Positions 52,229 to 62,356 of a stretch of DNA of 64,000 nt are shown one piece after another. The position numbers and the translations under genes are program-made. Source of the DNA: Rachicladosporium sp. CCFEE 5018. Lineage: Eukaryota > Ascomycota > Dothideomycetes > Cladosporiales > Cladosporiaceae. The notes under the pieces were generated by a model that did not search any database, was not told the origin of the DNA, and worked only from the letters and a program-made list of their open reading frames with translations. The stretch is taken from contig KZ111160.1 in the NCBI GenBank assembly GCA_002077045.2, positions 110,437-174,436 of the forward strand. The letters are read 5' to 3'. How positions within the stretch are numbered: position 1 is the first letter of the stretch; every line of letters begins with the position of its first letter.

Positions 52229-54709
52229 TCACTTCGTTATCTTCACAGGCGTGGCTTCCACCACAGCATGCTTCCGCACTGCGCTCCTCGACGGCGTCTG
52301 CGCAACGGCAACCCCATCATCCTCCCTCGCAGGCGTGTTCACGACCTGTCTCTGCTGGCAAGCGAGCAACGGTGACCTATTATGGAAGCCAGCGAATGCG
52401 ATGCCACCTCGAATGCCGTTCTCCACGACCTGATCGGAGCGTGAAGGCGTCTCCTGAATCCCACTGCCAGCTATCTTATCCGTCCGGTGCATCGTTTGCG
52501 GTACAACAGGCGTACTCTGCACACCAGCCAGTCTCGCCATCGGCCTTGGTCGCACTGACGTGGCTGGCACGACAGATGAAGGGGGCGGCAGTGCATGCAT
52601 TCCCACTACAGTCCGAGGCACGATGTCTGTAGTCCGAGCCTTCTGTGTCGTCGCTGCTTCTACTCTCGGCGTAGCCTGTACTTGCTTTACGCCCTTCTTT
52701 CCCTTGCTCAGACCCATCTTGAACTTATCATCTACGCCCTTTGCTAGCTCGCTGTTGGCGAGAACACGATTCGGCTTAGCGATAGCCTTGAGGGCTTCCT
52801 GTATCTGACTCTCAGTCTCGGCGTGCTTGCGGATCTTGGCTTGCGCGGCCTTGGACTGAGCTTCGAAATTGATGGTTCGATGGGTCTGCGAAAGAACTTG
52901 CAGCGGATCTTGCCGCTGTCTTCGGACTGCCGGGATAGTGGAGAGTGAAGGCTCATGTGGTGTCTCGCGTTTGATGAGGAGAGAGTCTGTCGATGAGCGA
53001 TGCAGAGCCGGCGGCAGTAGAGGAGGTTGATTGAGAATCTCGGTGCGTACACGCGCGAGAGGTGCGCGAGGACGCTTCTCAGGTGGCTTGCGGACTGCTG
53101 GCTCGCCTGGCTTGCTACGCGAAGCTGCTGACTGCTGTCGTTTGACTGGAGAGGGCGGACTAGGACCGCCAAGCTGTCGATTGACCTGCGCAGCTTCCTT
53201 GGGTAGCCGTGTCATGTAGAACGGAATGATGATCTCCGTGCAGAAGTCCCGCAGCTCGTCGACTTTGCCATCCTTGACAGCAGTGCCCTCGTTCTGCTGA
53301 TCTTTGACGGGCGAGTGCGAGTCGGTACAGTGTGCTATGTTGAGTCTCTCGAGCATTGTCTCAAGCAGAGCACGCAAGTCGAACGCCCTCTTTGACTTGC
53401 TGGGCTTAGACTGCTTATGGGTGACGTCCACAAGCTGAAACCCCTCCGCTGGTGACTGCCCTTCTGGCGGCACCTGCTCATCGCGTGTCGGTTCAATCGG
53501 CGGATGACTGGCTTCGAGTGCAAGTACCTCGAGGACGATGATAATGTGAAGATAAGTCTCTCGTCTCCTCAGCCAAGGCAATCGCCTCTTCAGTGCATTT
53601 TCCTTGGACTCTGGGGACGTGGACCGTGCTGCTATATCCTCGTCGCGCCACCATTTCTCAATGCATTCAGTTTCGTTTGGCAGGAAGCCGGCCTTGTCTC
53701 GTCTGGCTTTCCACTTCTTCCGTCGTTTCGGTTTCGTTGCAAGGTCGGTCTTCTCAGGCGAGTATATGGACAGTTCCCGAACGATCTCGGGGATCTTCTC
53801 TCGGTACCGTCGATCTTTCCGGTCTGAAGTCGTCGACGAAAGCAGAGCGTCCCTCAGAAAGAGCATGAGGTCCTGTGCGGACTTAGCAGTGTTCTCGGCA
53901 TCTGTGAAGATTGCACGCGCCCGAGAGAGCGGGCCTTTGGCAAAGTAAGCGAGCGATGTCCTCGATAGATAAAGCGCATCCAGGTACTGCTGTGCGAGCT
54001 CCTCCAAAGGATCGACAGTGCTCTTGCTAGCATCCTGAACAGCAGCTGTCGCGATGACTGACACGTCGTCGACTTGCTTGACTTGCGCTGACGAAGGTAG
54101 ATCGTCTACTCCATGACCAAAGGCGTTGCCAATTCGCTCTCCGCGCATAGCCAGCTTCGGCACGCCGACCTGTATCGCCATCCTGTCCAAGTTGTCTGGA
54201 AGGAGTAACCCACGAGCTGCCGCACTCCACCATGGCGCTCCTGGATCTAGGTTGGCAGCGACACGTTTAGCTGGCTTCTCTCGTGATTCCAACACCACAC
54301 GTGCCAACTCCTCGATTGTCTGCCTCTTCACCCAATTGCCCAGTCGACACAGCGCATACGAGCATCTCCCGGCCCGCTCAACAGCATATAGCCGTCCATC
54401 ATCTTCCTGACTGACTACGAGCACCTTGGCTTGCTCTCCATTCTCGTGATATCGCTCCAAAGTAGGAATGTACGCTGCAAAGTGCCGGTTTTCAGAGCTT
54501 ACAGTATCCAAGAACGCTAGCGGTAGCGATGCTCTATCGAGTACGCATATTGGTGTGCAGACTCTCGTTCTCGCAAATGGATCACTAGAAGATGGCCGAA
54601 TAGTGAAAGGTGCAGCATTGATCTCAACCTGTTCATCCTGGTCTCGTTTTCGCTTCTGGCGTTGCGTTGATGATGATCGGTTTAGTGATGGAGGTTCGGT
54701 AGTGCTCAT
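52229..54709 (-). CDS. SLD3: DNA replication initiation regulator Sld3
   Basis: Single exon, 826 residues. The central region matches the Sld3/Treslin domain that binds Cdc45: LEELAQQYLDALYLSRTSLA, YFAKGPLSRARAIF, RKDRRYREKIPEIVRELSIY, KPKRRKKWKARRDKAGFLPN and WWRDED, then RETYLHIIIVLEVLALEASH. The C-terminal third is basic, Ser/Thr/Pro-rich and disordered with many SP/TP sites (GPSPPSPVKR, QETPSRSD, AQTPSRSA), as expected of a protein that must be phosphorylated by CDK to bind Dpb11. It acts in the nucleus at origins, loading Cdc45 onto Mcm2-7. The start ATG is 237 bp from the next gene's ATG, which is divergent. Confidence 0.9.
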   Translation of the reverse strand: MSTTEPPSLNRSSSTQRQKRKRDQDEQVEINAAPFTIRPSSSDPFARTRVCTPICVLDRASLPLAFLDTVSSENRHFAAYIPTLERYHENGEQAKVLVVSQEDDGRLYAVERAGRCSYALCRLGNWVKRQTIEELARVVLESREKPAKRVAANLDPGAPWWSAAARGLLLPDNLDRMAIQVGVPKLAMRGERIGNAFGHGVDDLPSSAQVKQVDDVSVIATAAVQDASKSTVDPLEELAQQYLDALYLSRTSLAYFAKGPLSRARAIFTDAENTAKSAQDLMLFLRDALLSSTTSDRKDRRYREKIPEIVRELSIYSPEKTDLATKPKRRKKWKARRDKAGFLPNETECIEKWWRDEDIAARSTSPESKENALKRRLPWLRRRETYLHIIIVLEVLALEASHPPIEPTRDEQVPPEGQSPAEGFQLVDVTHKQSKPSKSKRAFDLRALLETMLERLNIAHCTDSHSPVKDQQNEGTAVKDGKVDELRDFCTEIIIPFYMTRLPKEAAQVNRQLGGPSPPSPVKRQQSAASRSKPGEPAVRKPPEKRPRAPLARVRTEILNQPPLLPPALHRSSTDSLLIKRETPHEPSLSTIPAVRRQRQDPLQVLSQTHRTINFEAQSKAAQAKIRKHAETESQIQEALKAIAKPNRVLANSELAKGVDDKFKMGLSKGKKGVKQVQATPRVEAATTQKARTTDIVPRTVVGMHALPPPSSVVPATSVRPRPMARLAGVQSTPVVPQTMHRTDKIAGSGIQETPSRSDQVVENGIRGGIAFAGFHNRSPLLACQQRQVVNTPAREDDGVAVAQTPSRSAVRKHAVVEATPVKITK

Positions 54710-54945
54710 GCTCGGTCGTAAGATATGCTACGCTCGTAAGAATGGGCATGGCCGCGCTGAAAATGCATAAGATATGGGACTCTGTGGTTCCTCGTCTCTT
54801 AGTCTGGAGATCAATGCACTTTGGAGACGCGCCGTTTGACGCGTCGGGCAGTCGGAGGAAAGAGCGCCGAGATGGACGTCACTCGCAATGGCGCATGTGT
54901 GCATGTGTGCTGCGACCATACACTTTAGGCGTTGTAGCCAAGATC

Positions 54946-55614
54946 ATGAGCACACCCATTCCAGAACGTCGAGCTCCTCTTCTCACGCTGCCGGTTGAGG
55001 TTCGCAACGAGATCTACAGCTATCTGCTGCCCAAGCGGCATCATCCCGAAAAGACCACATATATCCGCGGCAGCATCGTCAGCGTCTCCCATTGTCCGCC
55101 TCAAAGCACTCTACTCCTCATCCACCCCGTGATCAGCCAGGAACTACTCGACTACCATCGTCACGTAGCCCGGTATTATCTCAGTATCTCTCATGGATTC
55201 GCATTGACTGGCGAAGATCGGGACTTCAACAGCATCTTCACTCCTGATGTGCTCAAGTGTATCCGACATCTGGACATCTACATCCTCGCAAACGCAGCAC
55301 TGCTTCGCTCCTTCCCTAGTGAGACCCCGGAAACCGCCTGGGCAGAGATCGGAAGAAGACTTGAAGGTTTGTGCGAGGTCTTTGCTCACTCGCCACACCC
55401 GAAGCGAGTAAACATCCGCTGGTTGGATGGTTTCCCTCCCGGACCTACCCAACCGAAGCTGAAGATCCTGGAAGTGCTCGGGACGCTGTCACGCGACTTG
55501 AGCTTCGTGGTAGATCGCGCTTGTTACGCACGCAGCTTCCCAGACATTCACCCACCGTCAAAAGTCTTGCGTCAGGCTGTTGGTGAGGTTGTCAGAAGAC
55601 TTAACGAGCGGTGA
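54946..55614 (+). CDS. F-box-like / 2EXR-type fungal protein, copy 1
   Basis: 222 residues from the ATG at 54946 (MSTPIPERRAPLLTLPVEVR). The frame is open upstream to 54742, but those residues look unlike the family. The N-terminal motif LLTLPVEVRNEIYSYLLP is the F-box-like signature of many small fungal proteins (LPxElRxxIY). It continues with STLLLIHPVISQELLDYH. The middle holds ILANAALLRSFPS and CEVFAHSPHPKRVNIRWLDG. These proteins are widespread in Pezizomycotina and their function is mostly unknown; some F-box relatives act in ubiquitin ligases. A paralogue follows 32 bp downstream. Confidence 0.75.
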   Translation: MSTPIPERRAPLLTLPVEVRNEIYSYLLPKRHHPEKTTYIRGSIVSVSHCPPQSTLLLIHPVISQELLDYHRHVARYYLSISHGFALTGEDRDFNSIFTPDVLKCIRHLDIYILANAALLRSFPSETPETAWAEIGRRLEGLCEVFAHSPHPKRVNIRWLDGFPPGPTQPKLKILEVLGTLSRDLSFVVDRACYARSFPDIHPPSKVLRQAVGEVVRRLNER

Positions 55615-55646
55615 ATGTGCCATCTTAGCGATCTATTCGGAATTCA

Positions 55647-56324
55647 ATGACGAGCCCGCCACTCCTTGCACTGCCTTTCGAGCTGCGTCTTGAGATCTAC
55701 ACCGCATTGCTCGCGGCGTCTGGCCGGGACCACGACCGGCTGTACGAGCTACAGCAAGACCTTCTGCACGTCGATATCCGGCCGCCATCGAACGCAGAGC
55801 TTCTCATCCATCCCAGCATCACACGCGAGCTCCAGAGCTACCATACAGACAAAGCAACGTTCCAGCTGGCAATCTCACTCCTGGATCACCGCGACAGCAA
55901 TGGTCCTCACCCTGGTCTCGTGAAGCTGCGGAGCTCGCCACTTCTCCATCGGATGAAGACCCTCGAACTCACGTTCGTGCTCTTCCAGAGCGGACCGCGT
56001 CGCCCCTGGCATACTCGTAAGCATCCGCCGGAGTTGCTAACAGCCTACCGCGTCGAGATCTGTCGCAAAGCGCAGGAGGCGTGCGAGGTGTTGGCTGAGG
56101 TGAGTCAACTCAAGGATGTTAGCATTCGCTGGAGAGATGCGATAGGCGTCGGACCCGCGCTAGTGAAACCCGAGACCCTGGCTCCGCTGCGCCTGCTGCC
56201 GAGAAGTGTGAGCCTGCGTATCGGGTGGGTCACGGTAGATATGTATGAGGACATGGAGGCTGTTATGGCGGCTACGAAGACTGTGCTTGAGCAGGTCGTA
56301 GGTGACATCGATCGATCTCGTTGA
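55647..56324 (+). CDS. F-box-like / 2EXR-type fungal protein, copy 2
   Basis: 225 residues. Same layout as the preceding gene: LLALPFELRLEIYTALLA at the start, AELLIHPSITRELQSYHTDK, a Leu-rich middle (MKTLELTFVLFQSGPRR) and CEVLAEVSQLKDVSIRWRDA near the end, which aligns with CEVFAHSPHPKRVNIRWLDG of copy 1. Overall identity is low, so the tandem duplication is old. The 32-bp gap between the stop of copy 1 and this start leaves no room for a normal promoter, so it may be transcribed together with copy 1 or read from an internal promoter. Confidence 0.75.
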   Translation: MTSPPLLALPFELRLEIYTALLAASGRDHDRLYELQQDLLHVDIRPPSNAELLIHPSITRELQSYHTDKATFQLAISLLDHRDSNGPHPGLVKLRSSPLLHRMKTLELTFVLFQSGPRRPWHTRKHPPELLTAYRVEICRKAQEACEVLAEVSQLKDVSIRWRDAIGVGPALVKPETLAPLRLLPRSVSLRIGWVTVDMYEDMEAVMAATKTVLEQVVGDIDRSR

Positions 56325-56685
56325 ACATTAGGTGATGGACGAACACGCAAATAACAGAAAAAGCGGATTTCTCGAAAGCACCGGGCAGTCGACAACGCTA
56401 GTATAGACCGTGCTGCATTGACTGATGAAAGTAAATATTGCCTATGAGAGATGCCGGATGAGAACATCTCTCTCGTCGACAGCCTAGTTCAGTAGTACAC
56501 TTGCGACGTGGCATATCACAGCATCTTCGTTCTTGGTGGACTGCTGAGCGGTCCGTCTATCCTGTCACTCGCGTGACGAGGTATCTCGTAGAGATAGCTT
56601 CGAACCGTAAGAGCAGGTGTCTATCAGGCTGTACGATCGAGATCTATACGTCTATACATGATTCCTTGCCGCCAAGCTGTACAGG
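56325..56685. other. Intergenic between convergent genes
   Basis: 3' flanks of the second F-box-like gene and of the ceramidase gene. No gene seen. Confidence 0.5.
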
Positions 56686-57760
56686 CTACGAAGCTTTGAC
56701 GTGTCCGTTAGCCGGCTTCGCATGGCCGTTCGCCGTGCCATTCAAGGGAGTCCTTCTCACACACTCCGGCACACTGAGGAGATGCGGCCAAATGACATCG
56801 TACTCCTCTTGTTGCCCGTCCAGGCATCGTCGGAGCCACACGCCCCAGGTGATGTAATGAAACGCTACCACCACAAGTCAGCAAACGATCCACGACCCTC
56901 AGCGCAATACAACGCAGACTCACCTCCTATCCCAGTGCCCAAGTGCCATATACCGTGTCCTTCCAGGAGGAAGCCCCAGGGCATCCCGATCTCGTGTCTG
57001 GTCTTCCTCAACCACCCACACTGCTCGTTGTCCAGACTCCAGATCGCGAAGGCGCCCAGGAAACACGTAACTCCGAAGACAATCATCCACCACATCTTCC
57101 CCAGTATAGCCCTGTCTCTCTTGTCGACTCTCTCCTGCTCCACTGTACTAAGCTTGTTGTTGGTCCCCCGCCAGTACGGTCTCAAATTCCCTTCCATGAC
57201 CTAGATTGACCGCGTCAGCACCGTGATCGTAAGTAGCGTGTACGCGTTCTGATGAAACGTCGGATCCTGCAAATAATGATAATACCCCGTGATGAAGATC
57301 GCCAGACTAGCCATCCCCACCCCCAGCGCAACTTGCACCCCTCCACTCCGCTTGTGCGCAAAGCTCGCCCATGTCATCAGACAAGTCGTATAAATCATAC
57401 TCAGCTCATCCACCAGCTGCATCGGGTACTTGAGCGTTGCATGGAAGGCGAAGCTGCCAGAGCCGACTATCAGGTAGCCGATGAATGTTATGAGGAAGAT
57501 GCGGTCGTGGTTGTAGCGCAGACTGTTGGCTATGCCGCGGTAGGCGAGGTAAATGAAGAGGAGGTTTGTGACGGCGTTTATAGGCTCCGCGATGAGGGGC
57601 GTGAGGTAGTAGTTCTATGGAGTGTTAGTAGGAATCAAGCGGGAGGATTGGTCTGTGAGGGACTTGCTTCCTCGCACCAGTCGAGGGTGGACGTGATTGG
57701 AGCCCAGTAGCCATCGGTGCGTTCGGGCGGGTAGGCTATTGAGGGAAGAGGGAAGCCCAT
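56686..57760 (-). pseudogene. Alkaline ceramidase (YPC1/YDC1 family) with an in-frame TAG
   Basis: Three exons: 57668-57760, 56924-57614 and 56686-56864. The first intron (57615-57667) has a GC donor (GCAAGT) and a TAG acceptor; the second (56865-56923) is GT-AG. Joined, it gives 320 codons. Family marks are complete: DWCEENYYLTPLIAEPINA across intron 1, GSGSFAFHATLKYPMQLVDE with the Ser/His/Asp of the zinc site, FLLEGHGIWHLGTGIGAFHY across intron 2, and several membrane helices. Codon 169 (57201-57203) is TAG, between VLTRSI and VMEGNLRPYWRG, where the family usually has Tyr (TAC or TAT to TAG is one base). Everything after it is well preserved, so the stop is either recent, read through, or a base error. 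The enzyme cleaves phytoceramide or ceramide in the ER/Golgi membrane. Confidence 0.75.
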
Positions 57761-58113
57761 AATGGAAAGCCTCTCTCAAGCAATGCTAGGTAGCTGCGGT
57801 GGCACACGCGGGTAGGGACCTTGACAGCTGGAGGAGGTAACGACAACGCGGTACACAGTTTGCTATAGCGCACAGAACATCAACAACGAAACATTGACCA
57901 CACGCCGCGACTACCCGCACGACGACTCTGCTCGACACGTGCCATTACCGTTGGTCAGCTAGCGGATACGCGTCTCAAGCATCGACTCTCGCGCCGTCTC
58001 AACTTTGCGAAGCCTGGAGGCTACGTCACTTGTGTCCGAGCTTAGCATGTGCCTGACACGTGCCGAGAAAGCGTGTGCTGCAGGTAATGACTATCTGTGC
58101 TGCAAACATCAAC
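57761..58113. promoter_or_regulatory. Divergent ceramidase-PFD1 intergenic region
   Basis: 353 bp between divergent starts. No gene. Confidence 0.5.
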
Positions 58114-58620
58114 ATGGCCATACCGAACGAAAAGCTACAGGCGGTATGTCAATGTCGAGTCACTCTGTAGTGTCGCGCCTCCACCAATCGTAGAAGCGAT
58201 TGCAGGCACAATCCTCGAAAAACACTGACGGCAGTGCAGCTCCTAGAGGAGATCCAAGCCAAAGCACAATTCTCGTCGCAGCAGCTTGGAATAGTGCGCA
58301 CTCAACTCGCATCACAGGCTCGGAAGAAGCGTATGCTGGAGCTGTCGACAAAGGAGCTCGACGCGCTGCCCGGGGCGACGCCGGTCTACAATGGAGTCGG
58401 CAAGATGTAAAGTTCTTCTTTCCGAGAGAAAAACCACTGGAGACTAACGTATAACAGGTTCGTTGGCACTTCGACACAAGACGTCAAGAAGGAGCAAACA
58501 CGAGAGGCTGAAGCCGTAGTAAAGGAGATCGAAAATCTGAAGAAGAAAGAGAACTATCTCGAAACAACTCTCAAGAATAGCCAGGAGCACATGGATGCGC
58601 TGTTCAAGCGTGCTGGATGA
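58114..58620 (+). CDS. PFD1: Prefoldin subunit 1
   Basis: Three exons: 58114-58143, 58240-58406 and 58458-58620. Introns are 96 nt (GTATGT, branch CACTGAC, TGCAG) and 51 nt (GTAAAG...AACAG); 119 residues, normal for the family. The joined sequence begins MAIPNEKLQALLEEIQAKAQ. Two coiled-coil helices flank the beta hairpin LPGATPVYNGVGKMFVGTST. The second helix is EQTREAEAVVKEIENLKKKE. The first exon is only ten codons long, so the gene is easily missed in a frame scan. Prefoldin is a cytosolic hexamer that hands nascent actin and tubulin to the CCT chaperonin; Pfd1 is one of its four beta-type subunits. Confidence 0.9.
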
Positions 58621-59217
58621 TGGACCGTCATTCTGTACGCGATATCTCTGTTTCACGTGGCGCCTCGCAAACCACAGAACAAAGTAGAGACGTGCCCCCG
58701 AGTGCGGATGATCTAAACCCGACCAGATCTCTGCTACGACTGGCACGAAAGGACAACGCGATCATCGAGACGAGACTTGATACCGACCTGTCACCTCAGG
58801 CCAGTCTTACGGCACAAGGGACAGTAGTGCCTCAGGACTCGATCTCTAGGCTGCGAGGCAATTGAAGGCCCATTCAGGGCGTACCTCAGACAACTGGGCA
58901 CGCGCTCGACGAAGTCGTTATCGAGGAGCAAGCGCTTGAGAACTGATTGCTCCTGGATCATCAGAATGAGGAGGGCGCATGCAGGGGATGTGCACTGTAG
59001 TCCGCATTTGACAAGCATTGGCCTTGGCCCGCCAAGCTTCGTTCCCCGCAGCTTGAGGATCGCTCAAGCATCATGACGATGAGCTCACTCCTCCCCGGCA
59101 ATGCAGCATCGCCAGCGCAATCGATCTTTCGCTGCCGGCATGCGATATCATACATTTTGTCCCACGCTCGCGCTGTAAGTCTCTCCCGGTCTCTATCACA
59201 CTCCAGTCATTGTAAGC
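58621..59217. other. Intergenic
   Basis: 3' flank of PFD1 and promoter of the yellow-like gene. A frame at 58620-58865 has no supporting feature. Confidence 0.45.
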
Positions 59218-60612
59218 ATGTCTCGCCTTGTTCTTGCTACTCTCGTTCTGTCCGTATCTGCATCTCAGTACTTCGCAACACCACCTGGTGGCTATCGCCC
59301 GTTCGGACCAAACTATAATCATGGCGCGTATCCGCTAGACTTTTCGATCATTGGTCCTGAGATAGAGGCGGTACACGACTCTCAGCAGGTATGTGCTCCG
59401 ATTTCTCCAGAGGCGTCGTGAGCACGTCCCACGTGTGGGAACCCTTTGCTACGGCAGCATGAGACGATCTCTACATTGCATCTCAAGACAAGGCACATTC
59501 GCTGACCGTCCAGACAGGCACCGACTGGACTCGCCATAGACACCCACCATAACATCTACCTCACCTACCCCCGCAACAGTGGCTCAACGCCTTCGAACAT
59601 TGTGATCTGCACTTCCTTCAACGATGAGAAGCCATGGCCCAACGCCGCAATTCAAAACTGCACCTCCGGCCAAGATCCCAGCACCTGCTTCATCAACGTC
59701 CAGAACGTGGTCCTGGACTCCATCTCCCAACTCTGGATCGTAGACTCCGGAATCCCATACAACGCCACACCGAACAGCAACGCCATACCGGGCGGCGCGA
59801 AGATCATGTCCTTCAACGAGACGACTGGCAAGCTGATCAAAACCTACACCATCCCCACAGCTCTCCTAGCACACGGCATGAACGCCAACGACGTCCGCAT
59901 AAACAACACCCTAGGCGCCGGAGGCTTCACATTCATCACAGACGAATCCCGCAACTCCTCCATTCTCGCCATCAACCTCGCGACCGGCGCAACCACCCGT
60001 CGCCTCTTCAACACCTCCGTCGTTCGCGCGGATGAAGGCTACGTAGGCTCCTACAACGGCGAGCCTGTGTACAGCTGGAACGGCACGAATCGCTCCTACA
60101 CGACCACAGGCGCTGACGGCATCGCGCTGGCCAGCGGCAACTTTTACTGGGGCGTCCTGGCGAGTCGGAGATTCTACTACATCAGCCAGGAAGTCATGGC
60201 AAACTTCTCGCTCTCCGACGCCGAAGTCCTGGCCGCCGTTCAGTATCCTGGGAACTGCGCATCCGAGCAAGCGGGCTTCTCCGCCGATGATAACGGTCGG
60301 GTTTATATCTTCGCGTCTGAGCAGAACGCTATATACTACGTGGACACGCTGCAATCGCAAGTAACGGAGACCGTCAACGGCGTGCCGCCTAATGGCACGG
60401 GATTGGTGAAGGCTGAGAACTATGTCGTCAAGACACTTGTGCGAAACGCTATGATTCAGCACGCTGATAGTGGAGCTATTCTGGACGGGTGGTTCTACTT
60501 CAATACGAATCAGCTGGAGTATAGTCCGCGCTTTAGGTATGGGAATGTTGATGCGAGGAAGGGTCCGTTTAGGAGTTTTCGGATTTGGGTTGGAGCTGGG
60601 CCGGCGGCGTGA
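59218..60612 (+). CDS. Secreted yellow / major royal jelly protein-like protein
   Basis: Two exons, 59218-59388 and 59518-60612, with a 129-nt phase-0 intron (GTATGT, branch GCTGACC, GACAG); 421 residues. A signal peptide covers about residues 1-16. Motifs of the MRJP/yellow beta-propeller are clear: APTGLAIDTHHNIYLTYPRN, VQNVVLDSISQLWIVDSGIP, MNANDVRINNTLG, FTFITDESRNSSILAINLAT, GADGIALASGNFYWGVLASR and QAGFSADDNGRVYIFASEQN. Many N-glycosylation sequons (NCT, NNT, NGT, NSS) fit secretion. Insect relatives act in melanin formation; fungal members are mostly uncharacterised, so a role in pigment chemistry is only a possibility. Confidence 0.88.
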
Positions 60613-60941
60613 TGGGTGGAAGAGTGAGGTCATATATGATACCGGCGAGATCACGGTGGGGAAGTGCTTGAGGCTCGATGAAGCGAGCGATTTCTCAAGA
60701 GCGAGAATTGCGCGCTATGTACATCTCTCCATCCGGCATTCATCACCGGTCACTGTATGCTCGCCGCACACATTGTTTTGCCCATGGGAGCAAGAGGCAA
60801 ATTTCATCTATGTCGTGTTACTTGGTCTGTACACTCCTCCACATCGCGAACACCCATTGATTTCCCAGCAACTCCAAACAGCGGACTTCGATAGCGGCGA
60901 CGGCGTTCCAGCTCGTCCAAGCAACGAAAGGGAGATGCGTC
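60613..60941. other. Intergenic between convergent genes
   Basis: 3' flanks of the yellow-like gene and of the small nuclear protein gene. No gene seen. Confidence 0.5.
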
Positions 60942-61591
60942 TCAGTCCGTACCAGACGTCGACGACTCATCAGTCGATCGCCTCTTCGCTTCGGGTGCAT
61001 CAGGCATCTCCTAAGAACGCAAGTCAGCAACCATCGTCTCCATCAAAGGGACGATGTACTCACATCCTCAGCCTTCCTCTTCGCCCCAGCGCTAGCCTGT
61101 AGCGCACATCCTGCAGTCGCACCCACATTCACACCGGACCTCATGGCAGCAGCTCCAACAGCAGCAGCAGCAGCGACACCGTGCACACTGCTTCCCTTCG
61201 CCTTCAACCCAACGCCACCGACCACATTTCGATCACCCACGACAGTGATACCGCAGTTGATCGTCAGATCCACTCTGACCCGTCGCTTGCCGCTGAACTC
61301 ATTGACCTGCTTCAGCGCAGTGACCAGCAAAGCGCTCAGCGTTGTAGCATCTGCTAGTGGTGAAGGCGAGGGAGGAACGAGGTTGTTGTTCCCGTGCACG
61401 GCTTGCTGGGCGTTGATCGTCAGACGCAGTGGTTGTTCGTCGTCATCGCTGTCATCTGCTTCGTCGTCTGATGCTGAGGCTTCACTAGCTGCGTAGGGTG
61501 GTGGCGGTGGCAACGTGTCCGTTGGTGAGGGGAGTTGCTGAGGGTGGCGGAGACGGTCTAGTGTGAGCTTGTTGTTGAGAAGACGGTCCAT
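60942..61591 (-). CDS. Small fungal nuclear-type protein of unknown function
   Basis: Two exons, 61064-61591 and 60942-61010, with a 53-nt phase-0 intron (GTGAGT, branch GCTGACT, CTTAG); 198 residues. The ATG at 61589-61591 (MDRLLNNKLTLDRLRHPQQL) is the likely start; the longer frame begins further upstream in less plausible sequence. After a Pro/Ser and acidic linker (ASASDDEADDSDDDEQ) comes the best-conserved looking part, RVRVDLTINCGITVVGDRNV, then an Ala/Gly-rich stretch and a basic patch (AGAKRKAED, PEAKRRSTD) that may be a nuclear localisation signal split by the intron. I do not recognise a named domain. Confidence 0.65.
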
Positions 61592-62356
61592 GTTGATTTG
61601 TGGTTTGGGTCCGATCAGACGAGCAGAGCGCGAAGTAGCAGTATTCCGGAGAAGCAGAGACGACGGCTTAAATATACCGCGGTCACTGAAAGCGACACCG
61701 ACGGAATTGGCTGGAGGCTGCTTGATGGCACTGCAAAGCACTCGACGAGATGAGCACGCTCAAGTGAGATGAACAGGCGAACAGAAACACCAGGCGAGAC
61801 GAGATGAAGATGATGTACTTAACACTGACTGCTACGTTGCCCGACGTGTACACTAGGTGGCCGGGCGCTATCGTGCAGCTTGCGACAATAGGATGGAGTA
61901 GAGTTTGGGAGTACAATAGCTGGCGAGAGCCGACAATAAGAAACAGTGGGGTGAGGAACTCGGGCCGGGGTTTGAAGTGAGCTTCCGATTGGCTGAGTCG
62001 CGTTTCGACTGCGTCCCCACAGATGATGCTGCTATTGTCGTTCACATTGAGACTGTAATCACATAGTGTTGCCCGGTGGATAACGTTGCAGTCGGGCGAA
62101 TGAATAGCGCAATCAGACTGATCCCAGAGGCAATGTCTAAGCCGAGGTGCACCAGACTACGAATCAAAATATGCAGAAGGCGCTGACTTTCATGGAAGAG
62201 TTCGGTGCTTTCTAGATGTGCACACATACATTCATATCTCAACATCGGTCTGCCATCCCGCCCATGCCACCACGAGCGATCCTACAGCTCCCGTACAAAA
62301 ATCGAAAGGGTATCATCCGACATGCTGTAAACCCACAACTCCCGCAAATGCATCGC
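61592..62356. other. Intergenic, no gene recognised
   Basis: Promoter of the small nuclear protein gene and 3' flank of the coiled-coil gene. Minus-strand frames at 61683-62045 and 62042-62245 are featureless. Confidence 0.45.
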
